A stretch of DNA of 64,000 nucleotides from Ahaetulla prasina (Eukaryota > Chordata > Lepidosauria > Squamata > Colubridae), in contig NC_080548.1 of the NCBI RefSeq assembly GCF_028640845.1, positions 21,529,821 through 21,593,820 of the forward strand, written 5' to 3'. The notes beneath the pieces were generated by a model that saw only the letters and a program-made list of their open reading frames with translations, was not told the DNA's origin and did not search any database. The translations under genes were made by a program, and so were the position numbers. Below, in pieces: positions 1-47,072 of this stretch (the first letter of the stretch is position 1; each line of letters opens with the position of its first letter).

Positions 1-29428
<29,428 letters not shown>

Positions 29429-31275
29429 AAAAAAGACTCTTTCCTGGCACAATCATTGGCCCTGTCAGCTCTCCGCAAAAGGCACGTAAAACACGTGTTT
29501 CCCTTCCGCAGCTGCCGCGTCCACGGAATCGCTAGGACACCTTTCTTAAACCGGCGGGAGAAAGGTGACTTCCTGCAGGAGGAAGGTCCTTAGGCATCCC
29601 GAATCATCATCGTATCTCACAAAAGGAAGAAGTTTCCTCAGCTCTCCGCTGGTGGCCTCTGGGACCGTATCTGACAGGGGCGAGGATGCCTCGGTTGGGT
29701 GGAGCTGTGGCAGAGCCACCCTTGCATTCGGCTCGGCTGTTTGGCCCGTCTCTTTTGATCACACCCTCTTCTCTTGCTGCTCTCTTCGAGAAGCCTCTTC
29801 ATGCAGCAGGAGGAGGACGTCAAGCGGTCACTTTTCTGTGCCCTGCAGGAGAAACTGATTAGAAGAAGCCACCGGAGGAGGACAAAGCGGCTGCTGCTTT
29901 CCAGATGATGCACTCCCTTGGGTGCAGGGGTAGGGTGGGAGTTTTAGCAAGAGCCCTATCCAGCAAGCTGTACTCTCCCTGCCTGCAGATCTCACTTCTT
30001 ACTTCTCACTTGGTGCTGTTAATCTCTTCCTGTATTGAGGACTCAAGCTGTTCTTCCACCACCAACACACACACACACACACACACTGCTGGCTGATAGG
30101 CATACAATTCTTTATATTTATTTTGACACAAGCAGCGGCTCTGCGTTTGTGTTGTTTACCATTCCAACACTACAAGCGAGCCAGGAGGGTGGGAGGTGTG
30201 TGGTCCTTTTCTGAAGTGGCACAAGGCATAACAACTAAGCAACAAACATACACACCCCTCACTCCTGCCCTGCAGCTTGAAAGTTTTCTACTTGCTCTCG
30301 AGATGGCAACCATTTTAACTTTTCCACTGGGGAGTTCAACATCTCCTCTTCTACCGTGGTACCATTCAGTATATCTCCCACTTCACCCTGGCAGAGTTTC
30401 CTTGATAGCTTCCTACCTGGCGGGCACGTGGGATAAGCAGAGAGATGCAGAAATGCGGCTCCTTTTTTCACATCACTCCACCAATTCCAGTGGCGGAACC
30501 TGAATCGTCGTATCTATGCTGGAAAATAATGTATTTATTTTTATGGCACTTGAGTGGGTGGTCCCCATTGTCCTGTAATTAAGAGAGGTTTTGCTGCTGG
30601 CAGGTGAGAAGAGGAGGAGGAGGAGGCGGTCATAACCCGATGCCCCACAATTCTGCTTTTTCTCCAGCTCCTCCCCTGAAGTGTGCTTTGTGTCTGGAAA
30701 GCAAGTATGTGGTGCTTTTTTTTTTTTTAATTCCTCCAGAATAACCACAGCAGCTTTGTCCTTTGGGATGCAGACAGGTGAATACTTGAGACTCAGTTGC
30801 GCATGGCTGTTCGCCTGCTCCGATTCCTGAACTGGGAAAAAAGGGTTAGGCAAAGGTACAAGCCTTTCATAGCATTTCTTTCTGCCAAGTTACACACCCC
30901 GCCGCTCCTTCCCGGGGTCGCTTCTTCCTCTCCCAGACACTTCCGGAAGAGAAGCTCCGCAGGCCAGGCCAGAAGGCAAGGCAAGAGGGCCTCTTAAAAC
31001 AAAAGAATGAAAATTCACAGGCAATAAACCAATTCCAGAAAGGAGGATCCAGCAATGACTGCAACATGCTGGAATGGTGCGACTCGGCCGCCATCTTGGT
31101 TGTCCAGTTTAGCCCCCAGCCCTACCCCGGGGCAGGCAACCTGTTTCTGCTATTACTGCCTGGTTGCAGAATACCGTTTCTGTGAGCACTGCCTACGGCA
31201 GGTAGCAGGAAGAATCCTGCCAGTGTTCTTTTCTGCACTTACTCTGATGATTTTGTTTATAAATAAAATAAAATT
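29429..31275 (+). other. SCMH1: Probable SCMH1 3' UTR, end uncertain
   Basis: No coding signal follows the SCMH1 stop, and this stretch is poorer in transposons than its surroundings, which suits a long 3' UTR. AATAAA hexamers occur at 31023-31028 and in the run at 31262-31267. Either could end the transcript. It contains an (AC)n run at 30061-30086 and a GC-richer patch at about 30890-31110. The end point is an inference. Confidence 0.45.
30890..31110. promoter_or_regulatory. Candidate CpG-type promoter patch
   Basis: GC-richer sequence with ACTTCCGGAAG (ETS-like) near 30940 and GGCCGCCATCTTGG (YY1-like, reverse) near 31086. It sits between SCMH1 and SLFNL1 and could be an SLFNL1 or antisense start. 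No transcript evidence. Confidence 0.3.
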
Positions 31276-31377
31276 TTTAAAAAGACGAGCGGGTTTCTGT
31301 TGGCTCAAGTCAACCCCAAGATACTCAACCCAGGCCTTCCAAGATCCGAGTTCATAACCCAGCCCAAAAGAAGGTTA

Positions 31378-31562
31378 CAGTTGCTTCAAAGGTGCCTTTT
31401 TCAAAGAGGCAACTGGACTTTCTGGTTTTTCTTTGAAGACGTTTCGCTTCTCATCCAAGAAGCTCTGAAGAAGCTTCAGAGCTGAAGAAGCTTCTGGGGT
31501 GAGAAGCGAAACGTCTTCAAAGAAAAACCAGAAAGTCCAGTTGCTTCTTGAAAAAGGCACCT
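31378..31562. mobile_element. Long palindromic MITE
   Basis: Arms CAGTTGCTTCAAAGGTGCC and GTTTCGCTTCTCATCCAAGA meet their complements around 31470. Related to the split copy at 38977-39325. Confidence 0.85.
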
Positions 31563-31668
31563 TTGGGACAACCATGACCTGGATGACTGAGAATCTCCAT
31601 AGACTTTTAAAGTTGTTTCATTAAGCCAGTAATTTTGGAAAACAATTTTACTTGGATAACTATATCAG

Positions 31669-31734
31669 GGGTGGCTGGGGCATTCTGGGAGTTGAAGTCT
31701 GCCAGGCTTAAAGTTGCCAAGGTTGGAGACCCTT
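31669..31734. mobile_element. hAT-type foldback MITE, one arm
   Basis: GGAGTTGAAGTCTGCCAGGC to GTTGGAGACCCTTG, right arm only. Confidence 0.65.
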
Positions 31735-32304
31735 GAACTATATGGTCTCAGATTGGTGGGGATTATTGCTTTGTACTTCTATCCCATAAACTGTCAGGAC
31801 ATACAAATTAAATTTACTTATTTAGAACAAGGAAATTATGGCCCGCAGGCCGGATATGGCCCGCTGAAGCCATTAATCCAGCCCATGTGTGACCATGCCC
31901 CACATCACCCCACCTATCTGCCAGCCCCCACCTGCCTTCTAGAGGCTAAAAATGGGTTGTGTTTGGCCTCCCCAGCCTCCAGAGGGAGACACACACACAC
32001 ACAAACAGAAGTCCCTCGCACACACCCCAAGGCAGCCACATCCCTTCACTAACCACCTTTCCATCCCCAGGAGCATAACAAAAGTTTAATTTGTGTGTGT
32101 TGTTTAATGGACTGCTAAATTGGCCACGCCCACCCAGTCACATGACCACCTAGTAATGCCCACCCAGCCGGTCCACGCCCCCTCCCTCCCGCTGCAGTCT
32201 GAGGGACTGTGAATTGGCCCCATTTAAAAAGTTTGAGGTCCCCTGATAGAACATTTATTTAGCTGCCCATCTTATAACCAATTTGGGTGACTCCCAATCA
32301 GAAT

Positions 32305-32600
32305 AATTACAAGTAATCCTTGACTTACTACCAGTTGCTCAGCAGCCATATGAAGTTACAACGCCCGCCTCCCCCCCACAAAAAAAAATTATATCTGGAC
32401 CCAAAACATGATTAGATTGATCGCATTTTGGATGCTCAGCAACCAGACTGCATTTACAACTGTTTGTAGCGCTCTCTGATTACGTGATCATAATTTACAA
32501 CTTTCTTTCAGAAACCAGGGTTTATGGCCAGTGTCTGGCAACAAAGGTCCATGGCTAACACTATTGGACTACTTAATGACTGGCCATGGCTTAATGGCAC
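32305..32600. repeat. Interspersed TIR element, partial
   Basis: AAGTAATCCTTGACTTACTA and GATCATAATTTACAAC segments match the element at 19828. The right end is lost. Confidence 0.55.
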
Positions 32601-32636
32601 CGTGGAAGCAACTTGTGACTCAGGTTTGCTATACAT

Positions 32637-33000
32637 CAGGGCTGTAAAACTCAAGGCCCTGGGGCCAGATGCGGCCTGCGGGGTGCTTAGATCTAACCCG
32701 CGGGGCCACCCTGGAAACAGTGAAGGACCAGCCCGCGGTGCCTCTGCCAGTGAAGATGGAGCTTACAAGGGCCACGGGCAGCCCTCCCGAGCTCCGTTTT
32801 CACTGGCAGAGGGTTGCAGGAGGCTGTCACAAGTGAAAACGGAGCTCAAGAGCCCGTTTTTGCTGGCAGAGTGCTCAGGTGCCCCCGACATGAGTGAAGT
32901 TGAGGTGGCCATGGCCACCCTGGGCACACTTACCCCGCCCCCCTGAGGTCAAATAGGACCCTGAGGCGGCCATCAATGAAATCGAGTTTGACACTCCCTG
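32637..33000. mobile_element. hAT-type CpG-rich element
   Basis: Ends CAGGGCTGTAAAACTC and GAGTTTGACACTCCCTG. Flanks CTATACAT and CTATACAC. Confidence 0.87.
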
Positions 33001-33008
33001 CTATACAC

Positions 33009-33590
33009 CGTTTACCACCTAAAGTAACTAACCAGTCTTAAAACTGGTTAGTTTCAATAACAACTATTACTTTCCAAGTGTTCTAATATTTCTGTTAATT
33101 GATTTTTTTTTTAAAGAAGTTCAGAATAAGAGCCAATAAGGGACATCTTTTTATATGCCTCCTAACCATGTAGTCTACCATGGGCTCAAGCGGATCCGTT
33201 AGAATTGTCACAAGAACAACTATGACCTCACAATTTAAACTCTTAAGAAAGACTTGGAATATATTATGCCTGAGAAATAGCATGGTTAGCAGCAGCACAA
33301 TTTTTGAACAAACCTGGAGCTATTAAGAAATGTATGAGAACCGACTCCTTATATGGCACAGGATTTTGAAGGATGTGAAACTGAAGGTAAGACAAAATTT
33401 GTACAGCTTTGGATGGAGTGGCAAGTTACTTGTGCTATAAGCTTAGTAATAGAAACAATAATTAGCTAGGGTTCATTTTTGCCATTTATTCAGGCGATTT
33501 CATCAGTCTTGTCTTTCCACCTCTTTTCATCAACTATAGCCGCAACAGGCTTCTGACGTTTGGCCATGATGAGGTATGGTAATGTTGTGA
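33009..33590. other. Intergenic stretch, nothing recognised
   Basis: No domain, splice-flanked exon or repeat family match that I can name. Confidence 0.45.
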
Positions 33591-33594
33591 CCCA

Positions 33595-34215
33595 GGCCCA
33601 AGTAGGTAGTAGAAAACTTAGTCAGTGTAAAAACAAAAAAAACTTATTCGAACAGCTGAGAATTACTTCATTCTCAGTGTAGTTCAACTAAATTAAAGCA
33701 AATTCCTCCCAATACAAATTCCTCAGTCCTATCACCAACCTTGGTCCAATTAGGCAAATTGCCAAAGGCCTTTCTTGGCAAACGTTCAGAAGACACAGAT
33801 ACAAAATAAATGCAAGAAGACGAAGCTACCAACGTTTTCCGGCAAAGCCCAAATGCCATTACTGGTCTTTTAAGCCTTATGGGAGGGGCCAAACATCTCT
33901 TGGCCCTACTCCCAAGTCGTCCTCTTTGCTTGAGCTGTTCTTGCCTTCTGGCAGCTCTTGTCATGCGTGCATTAGGAACAGGCTCTTCCTGTTCCTCTGC
34001 CTCATTACTGTCAGTCTCTGGAGGCTCTGGAGTCTGCACCCCACTCCCCAATGGCCCTGGCCCCACCTCAGCCTCCGACGCAGAGCCCTCATGTGGGCCT
34101 TCCCCAGCCTCCAGGACTGGCTCATGCTCTTCCTCAGCCTCACCACTGTCCATCTCCGTTGCCAGCTCCACAGGCTGCTGGCGGACCACAAAGGGTAAAC
34201 ATGGGGTGGACACAA
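33595..34215 (-). mobile_element. Probable LTR of an unclassified retroelement
   Basis: Matches 49650-50280 in opposite orientation. It contains a Glu-rich pseudo-frame (EEQEEPVPNA) and, near its end, a polyadenylation-like segment, which is the layout of an LTR. The left part of this copy diverges. Confidence 0.55.
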
Positions 34216-34264
34216 GGCAGATAGACCCAATGGGTGACAATACACCCAGCAGGACAATATATTG

Positions 34265-34540
34265 TCATTCCCAATATTTTAAAAACAGCAACAGAGGAAG
34301 GACTTCTCCACCTGGCCCAAATGATTTTGGTGAAATGAAAAAAGATGAGAAAGGGAAGGCAAAGAATATTGGAGCAGATGCAAACATGTGGAACCAATTC
34401 CTGAATTCATCATGTTTCACTTTTTTCCAACCACGAGCAGATCTCAACATTCTAGTAAAGGACAGAATAAACATACAAGCTGGAATTAGTGTAGATGATG
34501 CAATCATTGTAGCTAACCCTATTCCTGAAGTACCAGAATT
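34265..34540 (+). other. Unrecognised open stretch
   Basis: Reads without stops as part of a longer frame (GEMKKDEKGKAKNIGADANM and onward). I recognise no family. It could be a decayed processed copy of a gene or an old repeat. Confidence 0.3.
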
Positions 34541-34548
34541 ACCTGGGA

Positions 34549-34889
34549 CAGGGGTCTGCAACCTTAAACACTCTAAAGAGCCATTTGGACTCGTTTCCCA
34601 CAGAAAAGAAAACACCGGGAGCCACAAAATCCCTTCCCGTGCCTAACTATTTCTTGTGCGGCCACAAAACTAGCATATGTAGTTGAATTAAACATTCTGT
34701 TTTCTTCTGAAACTTTTCTTTTCTTGGATTTATCCATGGTTGGCCTACTGGGGGTTGAAAAGCTCAATAAATCGCGTGCCGGCGGGTGTCGCACATTGGC
34801 GGTTGTGACGCATATTTTGTGTCACAACAGAGGGGTGAAAGAGCCACATGTGGCTCCAGAAGTTGCTGATCCCAGGTTGCTGACCCCTG
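34549..34889. mobile_element. hAT-type element with perfect target repeat
   Basis: Ends CAGGGGTCTGCAACC and GGTTGCTGACCCCTG. ACCTGGGA lies on both sides (34541-34548, 34890-34897). Confidence 0.93.
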
Positions 34890-35818
34890 ACCTGGGAGAA
34901 GGAACTAAGTGTAACTAAAGGCTCCCGGAGAGAGAAATTGCTTCATTCTAAAGAAGCTTCTCAGGAGAAGTGTGGGAAAACTGCAATAGAATAGTCACTG
35001 AAAAAAATCATTAAGTCACTGCATAAATCTAACATCTGAATCTTCATTATACGATCTATTAAGTCAAATCTGATGGTAAACTTTCGTACTCTTATTGTTT
35101 GAGATATAGCTGCTAAGTAATCACAGGAGCAATCTCCTTGTCAGCCCTGGAGCTCATCTTTTTCTTTGGATCTTCAGGGCTGCCACACTTAGTGCTGTGG
35201 CAAATTGGGAGGGGATATAATAATAATAACATTCTTTTCTCTAAGAGCCAAGGACATTCAGCCCTGCACCTGGAGTGGCGTGACTGGGAGGCATCTCCAG
35301 TTGGGACGATGCATTGAATGGACCATGTGGTGGACATATGGGTACAGAGGAAGGGACTTGGACTTCATTTTGGGTGGGGAAAACCTGGAAACTTTCAGAT
35401 TCAGGTTTTCCCAGATGTGCCAATATGACGTCTCTAATAAAATGGAACTTTGAGGAACTTCTAGCCTTGGGAGTCTTCTTTAGTTGGGGGCATTACTTGG
35501 AACCCTGACACTCCTATGACCAGGTTACAATTAACACCCCTCATTCTCCTAAGTGTATTTTTTTTTGGGGGGGGAGTCGTTTCTCCCATAAGCTTTGATC
35601 TCCATATAGAGATTTCATGTCCTTGACCATTTGTAAGAGCAAAATTCTGTTTTTACTTCGCAGAAGCCAGCCATAAAAGAAGAGGTCATTCTTGAACCAT
35701 GTATTACTCGTAGCTTCAAGCAAGACCCATGTAGAATGACCCAATAAGCTCTTCTGTGCTCCACTTAGCAACCCTTGAGAAATACAGCCAAATGCAAACC
35801 TTTCGTTAAGGCCTGAAA

Positions 35819-43249
<7,431 letters not shown>

Positions 43250-43587
43250 CGTTAAGCCATGCCATCCATAATCAGCCTGTAGGACAGCTTACATACCTAC
43301 CTGGGCAAAGAAAATGCGGCCCAGTTAAAAGCTTGAATCTACTTACGGTCATCTTGTGCCAGGAGTATGGTGGCCATTATTAGGTTCTGCTTCGCTCTTT
43401 CCAATACATGGAGAGTATCCCTATTGCAACCAACGTTGGAGAAAGCAATTTTTTCCCTCCTCTGTTTGGATGTGTGTGTGTGTGTGTTATCAAACCAGTC
43501 AGGTTGACGAAAGTGATGGAAATCACCTTTTGTACATGCATTGTTGTGCATCAATACATTGCATGTTATGGGTATTTAAAGTGGGGG

Positions 43588-43806
43588 GGGGAACATTGTT
43601 GTTGTTAGTTGCAAAGTCATGTCTGACCAATCGCGATCCCATGGACAATGTTCCTCCAGGCCTTCCTGTCCTCTACCATCCTCTGGAGCCCATTTAAGCT
43701 CACGCCGACTGCTTCAGTGACTCCATCCAGCCTCCTCGTTCTTCTCTGCTGTCCTGTTCTTCTTTTGCCCTCAATCTTTCCAAGCATTAAGGTCTTCTCC
43801 AGGAAA
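43588..43806. repeat. Interspersed repeat of unknown class
   Basis: GTTGTTGTTAGTTGCAAAGT through CCATGGACAATGTTCCTCCA to GCATTAAGGTCTTCTCCAGG. I recognise it as a common reptile interspersed repeat but not its class. Confidence 0.55.
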
Positions 43807-44015
43807 ACATTATTTGCAACTATATTAACATGGCAATTTCCCCATTATCCCACCCCCCTTCTCAAACCTGCCCTTTCCTCTGCCTGTTTTCACTGTGTGC
43901 CTATCTTACTGCTATCGGCAATTCTCTCCTTAGAAACAAAAAACAGGAAGTTAATGCTGGGCTGTTCGAGCAGGTTAAAAGTCCAAACTTGGATGATGGC
44001 TAGTATTCTTTAACT

Positions 44016-44094
44016 CAGGGATCTCCAACCTTGGTTCCTTTAAGACTTGTGGACTTCAGCTCCCAGAGTTCCTCAGCCAGGTTGGAGACCCCTG
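44016..44094. mobile_element. hAT-type foldback MITE, internally shortened
   Basis: Left arm nearly whole, right arm reduced to GGTTGGAGACCCCTG. CTTTAACT flanks both sides exactly (44008-44015, 44095-44102). Confidence 0.92.
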
Positions 44095-44419
44095 CTTTAA
44101 CTAACATCCACCGGCTGGCGACTGGAGAGCACTCTTGAAGCTTGACTTGAGGCTCATGATTTAATTAGGGCATCTGTCGGAACCCGGAGACCAGCATTTA
44201 TATGGCTGCTTGTTTCCGATTATAAAATAATAGCGATCTCCTTTCCGTGTGTTTAAGGAGCAGCAGCCAAGTTAATCCCTTGAGTAACCATTAGGCAAAG
44301 GGTCCTAGGAAGTTTTCAGTTGGCCCGTAGGGTGATTTGGGGACAGTGGAGTTGGGATGCTACTGTTTCTTACCATTATTTTCTAGTATTCCAGGTATAA
44401 GGTCAGCAATAATCAGGAG

Positions 44420-44657
44420 CAGTGGTGGGATTCAAATGATTTAACAACCGGTTTTGTGCATGAATGAATGGCTGGGTGGAAGCGGCCATGGTGGACGTGG
44501 CCAGGAGGTGTGACAGGCAGGCCTCCCTCTACTTACCAGGGAGCCCAAATGGGGTGTGTGGGGACTCCTGGAAGGGGCGAGGTGGGGTGTGTGGCCAGCC
44601 AGCAATTTAATTACCGGTTTGCCTGAACCGGCCCGAACCAGCTGAATCCCACCACTG
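44420..44657. mobile_element. hAT-type element, CAGTGGTGGGATTC family
   Basis: Ends CAGTGGTGGGATTCAA and TGAATCCCACCACTG. Flanks ATCAGGAG and ATCGGGAG. A partial relative is near 27848-27935. Confidence 0.9.
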
Positions 44658-44776
44658 ATCGGGAGGGAGGGAGGGAGGGAGGAAGGAAGGAAGAATGTGA
44701 TGTAATTTCCAAAGAAATTCCACTCTTTAAATAAGAGAAATGGGGAAGCCATGGGGGAAAAAAAGAGTTTTCAAGT

Positions 44777-45255
44777 TACCATATTTTTTGGAGTATAAAA
44801 CGCACCATTTCCCCCCCAAAAAAGAGGGTAAAAATCTGGGTGCATCTTAAACTCCAAATGTAGCCCCACCCAGCTTCTCAAAAGGAGCTTTCAGAGGCTG
44901 AAAGAAGCTTCAGAAAAGAAGACCCCCCAAACAGCTTCAGAAAAGAAGCTCCCAGAGCTTCAGAGGCTTTTCTCTGTTTTGGAGGCTTTCAGAGGCAGAG
45001 AAAAGTTTGTTCTGAAACAGAGTTTCAAAGGCAGGGGAAAAAAGCAAAAAAAAAAGAAAGAAAGAAAGAAAGAAAGAAGAAAAGAAAAAGAAAAAAAGGC
45101 ACAGGGCTCACAACCAAGGAACCTGTTGCTAAAATTCACCTCTGGGAACAGCTGATTGGAGGTATTCCCGGAGGCCGATCCACCTGCCAATCAGCTTTTT
45201 TCTTATTTTCCTCTCCAAAAACTGAGGTGCGTCTTATACTCTGAAAAATACAGTA
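44777..45255. mobile_element. TIR element, TACCRTATTTTTYGGAGTATA family
   Basis: TACCATATTTTTTGGAGTAT at the left and TACTCTGAAAAATACAGTA at the right. It contains an (AAAG)n expansion at 45053-45100. A second copy is at 47423-48201. Confidence 0.82.
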
Positions 45256-45289
45256 TATAAAGAGACAGGGCAGACCAATTGTTTTCCCA

Positions 45290-46987
45290 AAGTTTTAATG
45301 AACTGAAAAGGATTTGTACATCCAATATATTTGCACTAACACACTGTTTCACCTAACTTGCTGGAAAACGTAGTCTATAACCTGCACTGGGAAAAGATCG
45401 TAAACCATGGTTTTCTTCAACCCCCCACGTCTGCAGGCTCATCCTTTCCCTCTCCTAGGGCTGCATCTGCGTGCCCCCGGAGATATACGTCCCCTTGTAA
45501 AAGCAGGGGCCTGGGACAGCCCATAGGCCAACAGGAGCTCTTCGTTCTGCATAGGGTAGTCTCTCTTTAAAAAAATAAGACCGTCAGTGCTTCTTTCTAG
45601 TCCAAGGCAAAGCTCTCAATGAGAGGTGCAAAAGGCAACTTCTGAAAAGTCACTTTTTCATACGCGTGCACCCTCCCCCCTTCGATGCAAGGAATCGAAT
45701 GAAGAAAGCCATGCTCCTCTGAATGTGTAAAATGGGGCACCGGGAGTGGGGGGGGGGAATTAACACACTCACATTTTCAAAACATCTTTGAACGTGTGGC
45801 CAAATTTGCTTAGCATCAGAGTACGCTATTATCTCGTGTGAACAGGAAAACTATACACTTGGCAAAGGTTAAGCAATGTTAGGCGTAGCACCCGTTTTGT
45901 TTTAGAATACTTTAGAAGCTTGGGATAGCCTGCCTGGTACGATTTTCCGCTGAGATGTCGAGGATGTCATCTACCCCTCCAACAATGGAGAAGAATCAAA
46001 ATCCTGAGCAGAGATTCTGCGTGGCCTCTTCTGCGAGCATTTACAATGGCCTGTTAAACCTCCTTAACGTGTCCGAAATGTCTCTTCCCTCTCTCAGCTT
46101 CTGCACTTCAGGGTTCTGTAAGTTCACAGCTGAGCACAACTAAGCAGCACTGGCGGTTTCTTGGAATACTTTCTTTTTAAAAAAAATAAAAATAAAAGCA
46201 ATGATAATAAGATGTCTCCCAAAAATGAAAACAATTATAATAACATGATCTACAAAATCCTCAGGACGTACGGTTGTCCAGTGAAGAATTTCAAAACACC
46301 TGGATGGTGAGTAGGTTGGGATGAAGAGAGAGAAAAAGAGGAAGATCAGAGATATTTATATCAAACTAGCTGATAACCCAGCATTGCCCGCTTATTTAAG
46401 AACCAATCCCCCTTACCGGAGGGAGCCCCCTTGTGGAGTACTGTGAAGCCTTTACCATGGCAACTCCCCTGTGCTGTACAGTAGAAGCCATTTTTAGGCA
46501 CAACAGGTTGTATCTTAACAGAGCTTGAATCCAAAATGCACACTATCACTGTCAAAAGTACTGTGATTTGACACCATAGATATAATTCATTTCATTTCAG
46601 CAGCCCAGGCGTTCCAGAGTTATGCTGGAACACACACATACAGGCACACAGGCACACACACACACACACAAGGTGTTAGGGGTGTCGTACCACCACAATA
46701 TTTTTTCCCAGAGAGTAAATAATCTGTGTACCAAGTTTGGTTGAAATTGCTCGAGGTGTTCCAGAATTATGCTGGAACATAAATACATATACATATACAC
46801 ACACACACACACAAACAAACAGAGCCATTTATATAGATAGATAGATAGATTTATCAGTATTTTGAAAATACTCTTTAACTTGGTAATTTTGATTACAACA
46901 CTGCTCCCAGGAAATGTGATGCAAGCAAACAGGGAAAGAAACTATTTTAAAAACCCGGAAAATGAAAAATAAGATTTTACCAGCAGT
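45290..46987 (-). other. CTPS1: Probable CTPS1 3' UTR
   Basis: No gene is recognised between the CTPS1 stop and a reverse-strand ATTAAA hexamer at 45294-45299. It holds CA-type microsatellites (46633-46668, 46797-46815) and an (AGAT)n run near 46838-46852. The right-hand part may include an inserted repeat. The 3' end is inferred from the hexamer only. Confidence 0.4.
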
Positions 46988-47072
46988 TTACTCATGATTC
47001 TCTGTAGTAAATTTCAGTTCTGTGATCTCAGAATCAGGGGAACTACTTCCACTTCTATCACTATAGGTATCC
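46988..47072 (-). CDS. CTPS1: CTPS1 terminal exon: serine-rich tail and stop
   Basis: After TTTTACAG it encodes [20 protein letters not shown] then FTTENHE and TAA (plus-strand TTA at 46988-46990). This is the region phosphorylated in mammalian CTPS1. The last seven residues differ from the mammalian ending I recall. Confidence 0.95.

Noticed and set aside
33810..34646. 278-codon plus-strand frame
   Set aside because: It crosses an antisense LTR-like repeat, an unrelated stretch and part of a hAT element, so it is not one gene.
45050..45100. Regular AAAG repeats as a CRISPR-like or satellite array
   Set aside because: It is a simple microsatellite inside a TIR element. There are no spacers and this is a vertebrate genome.
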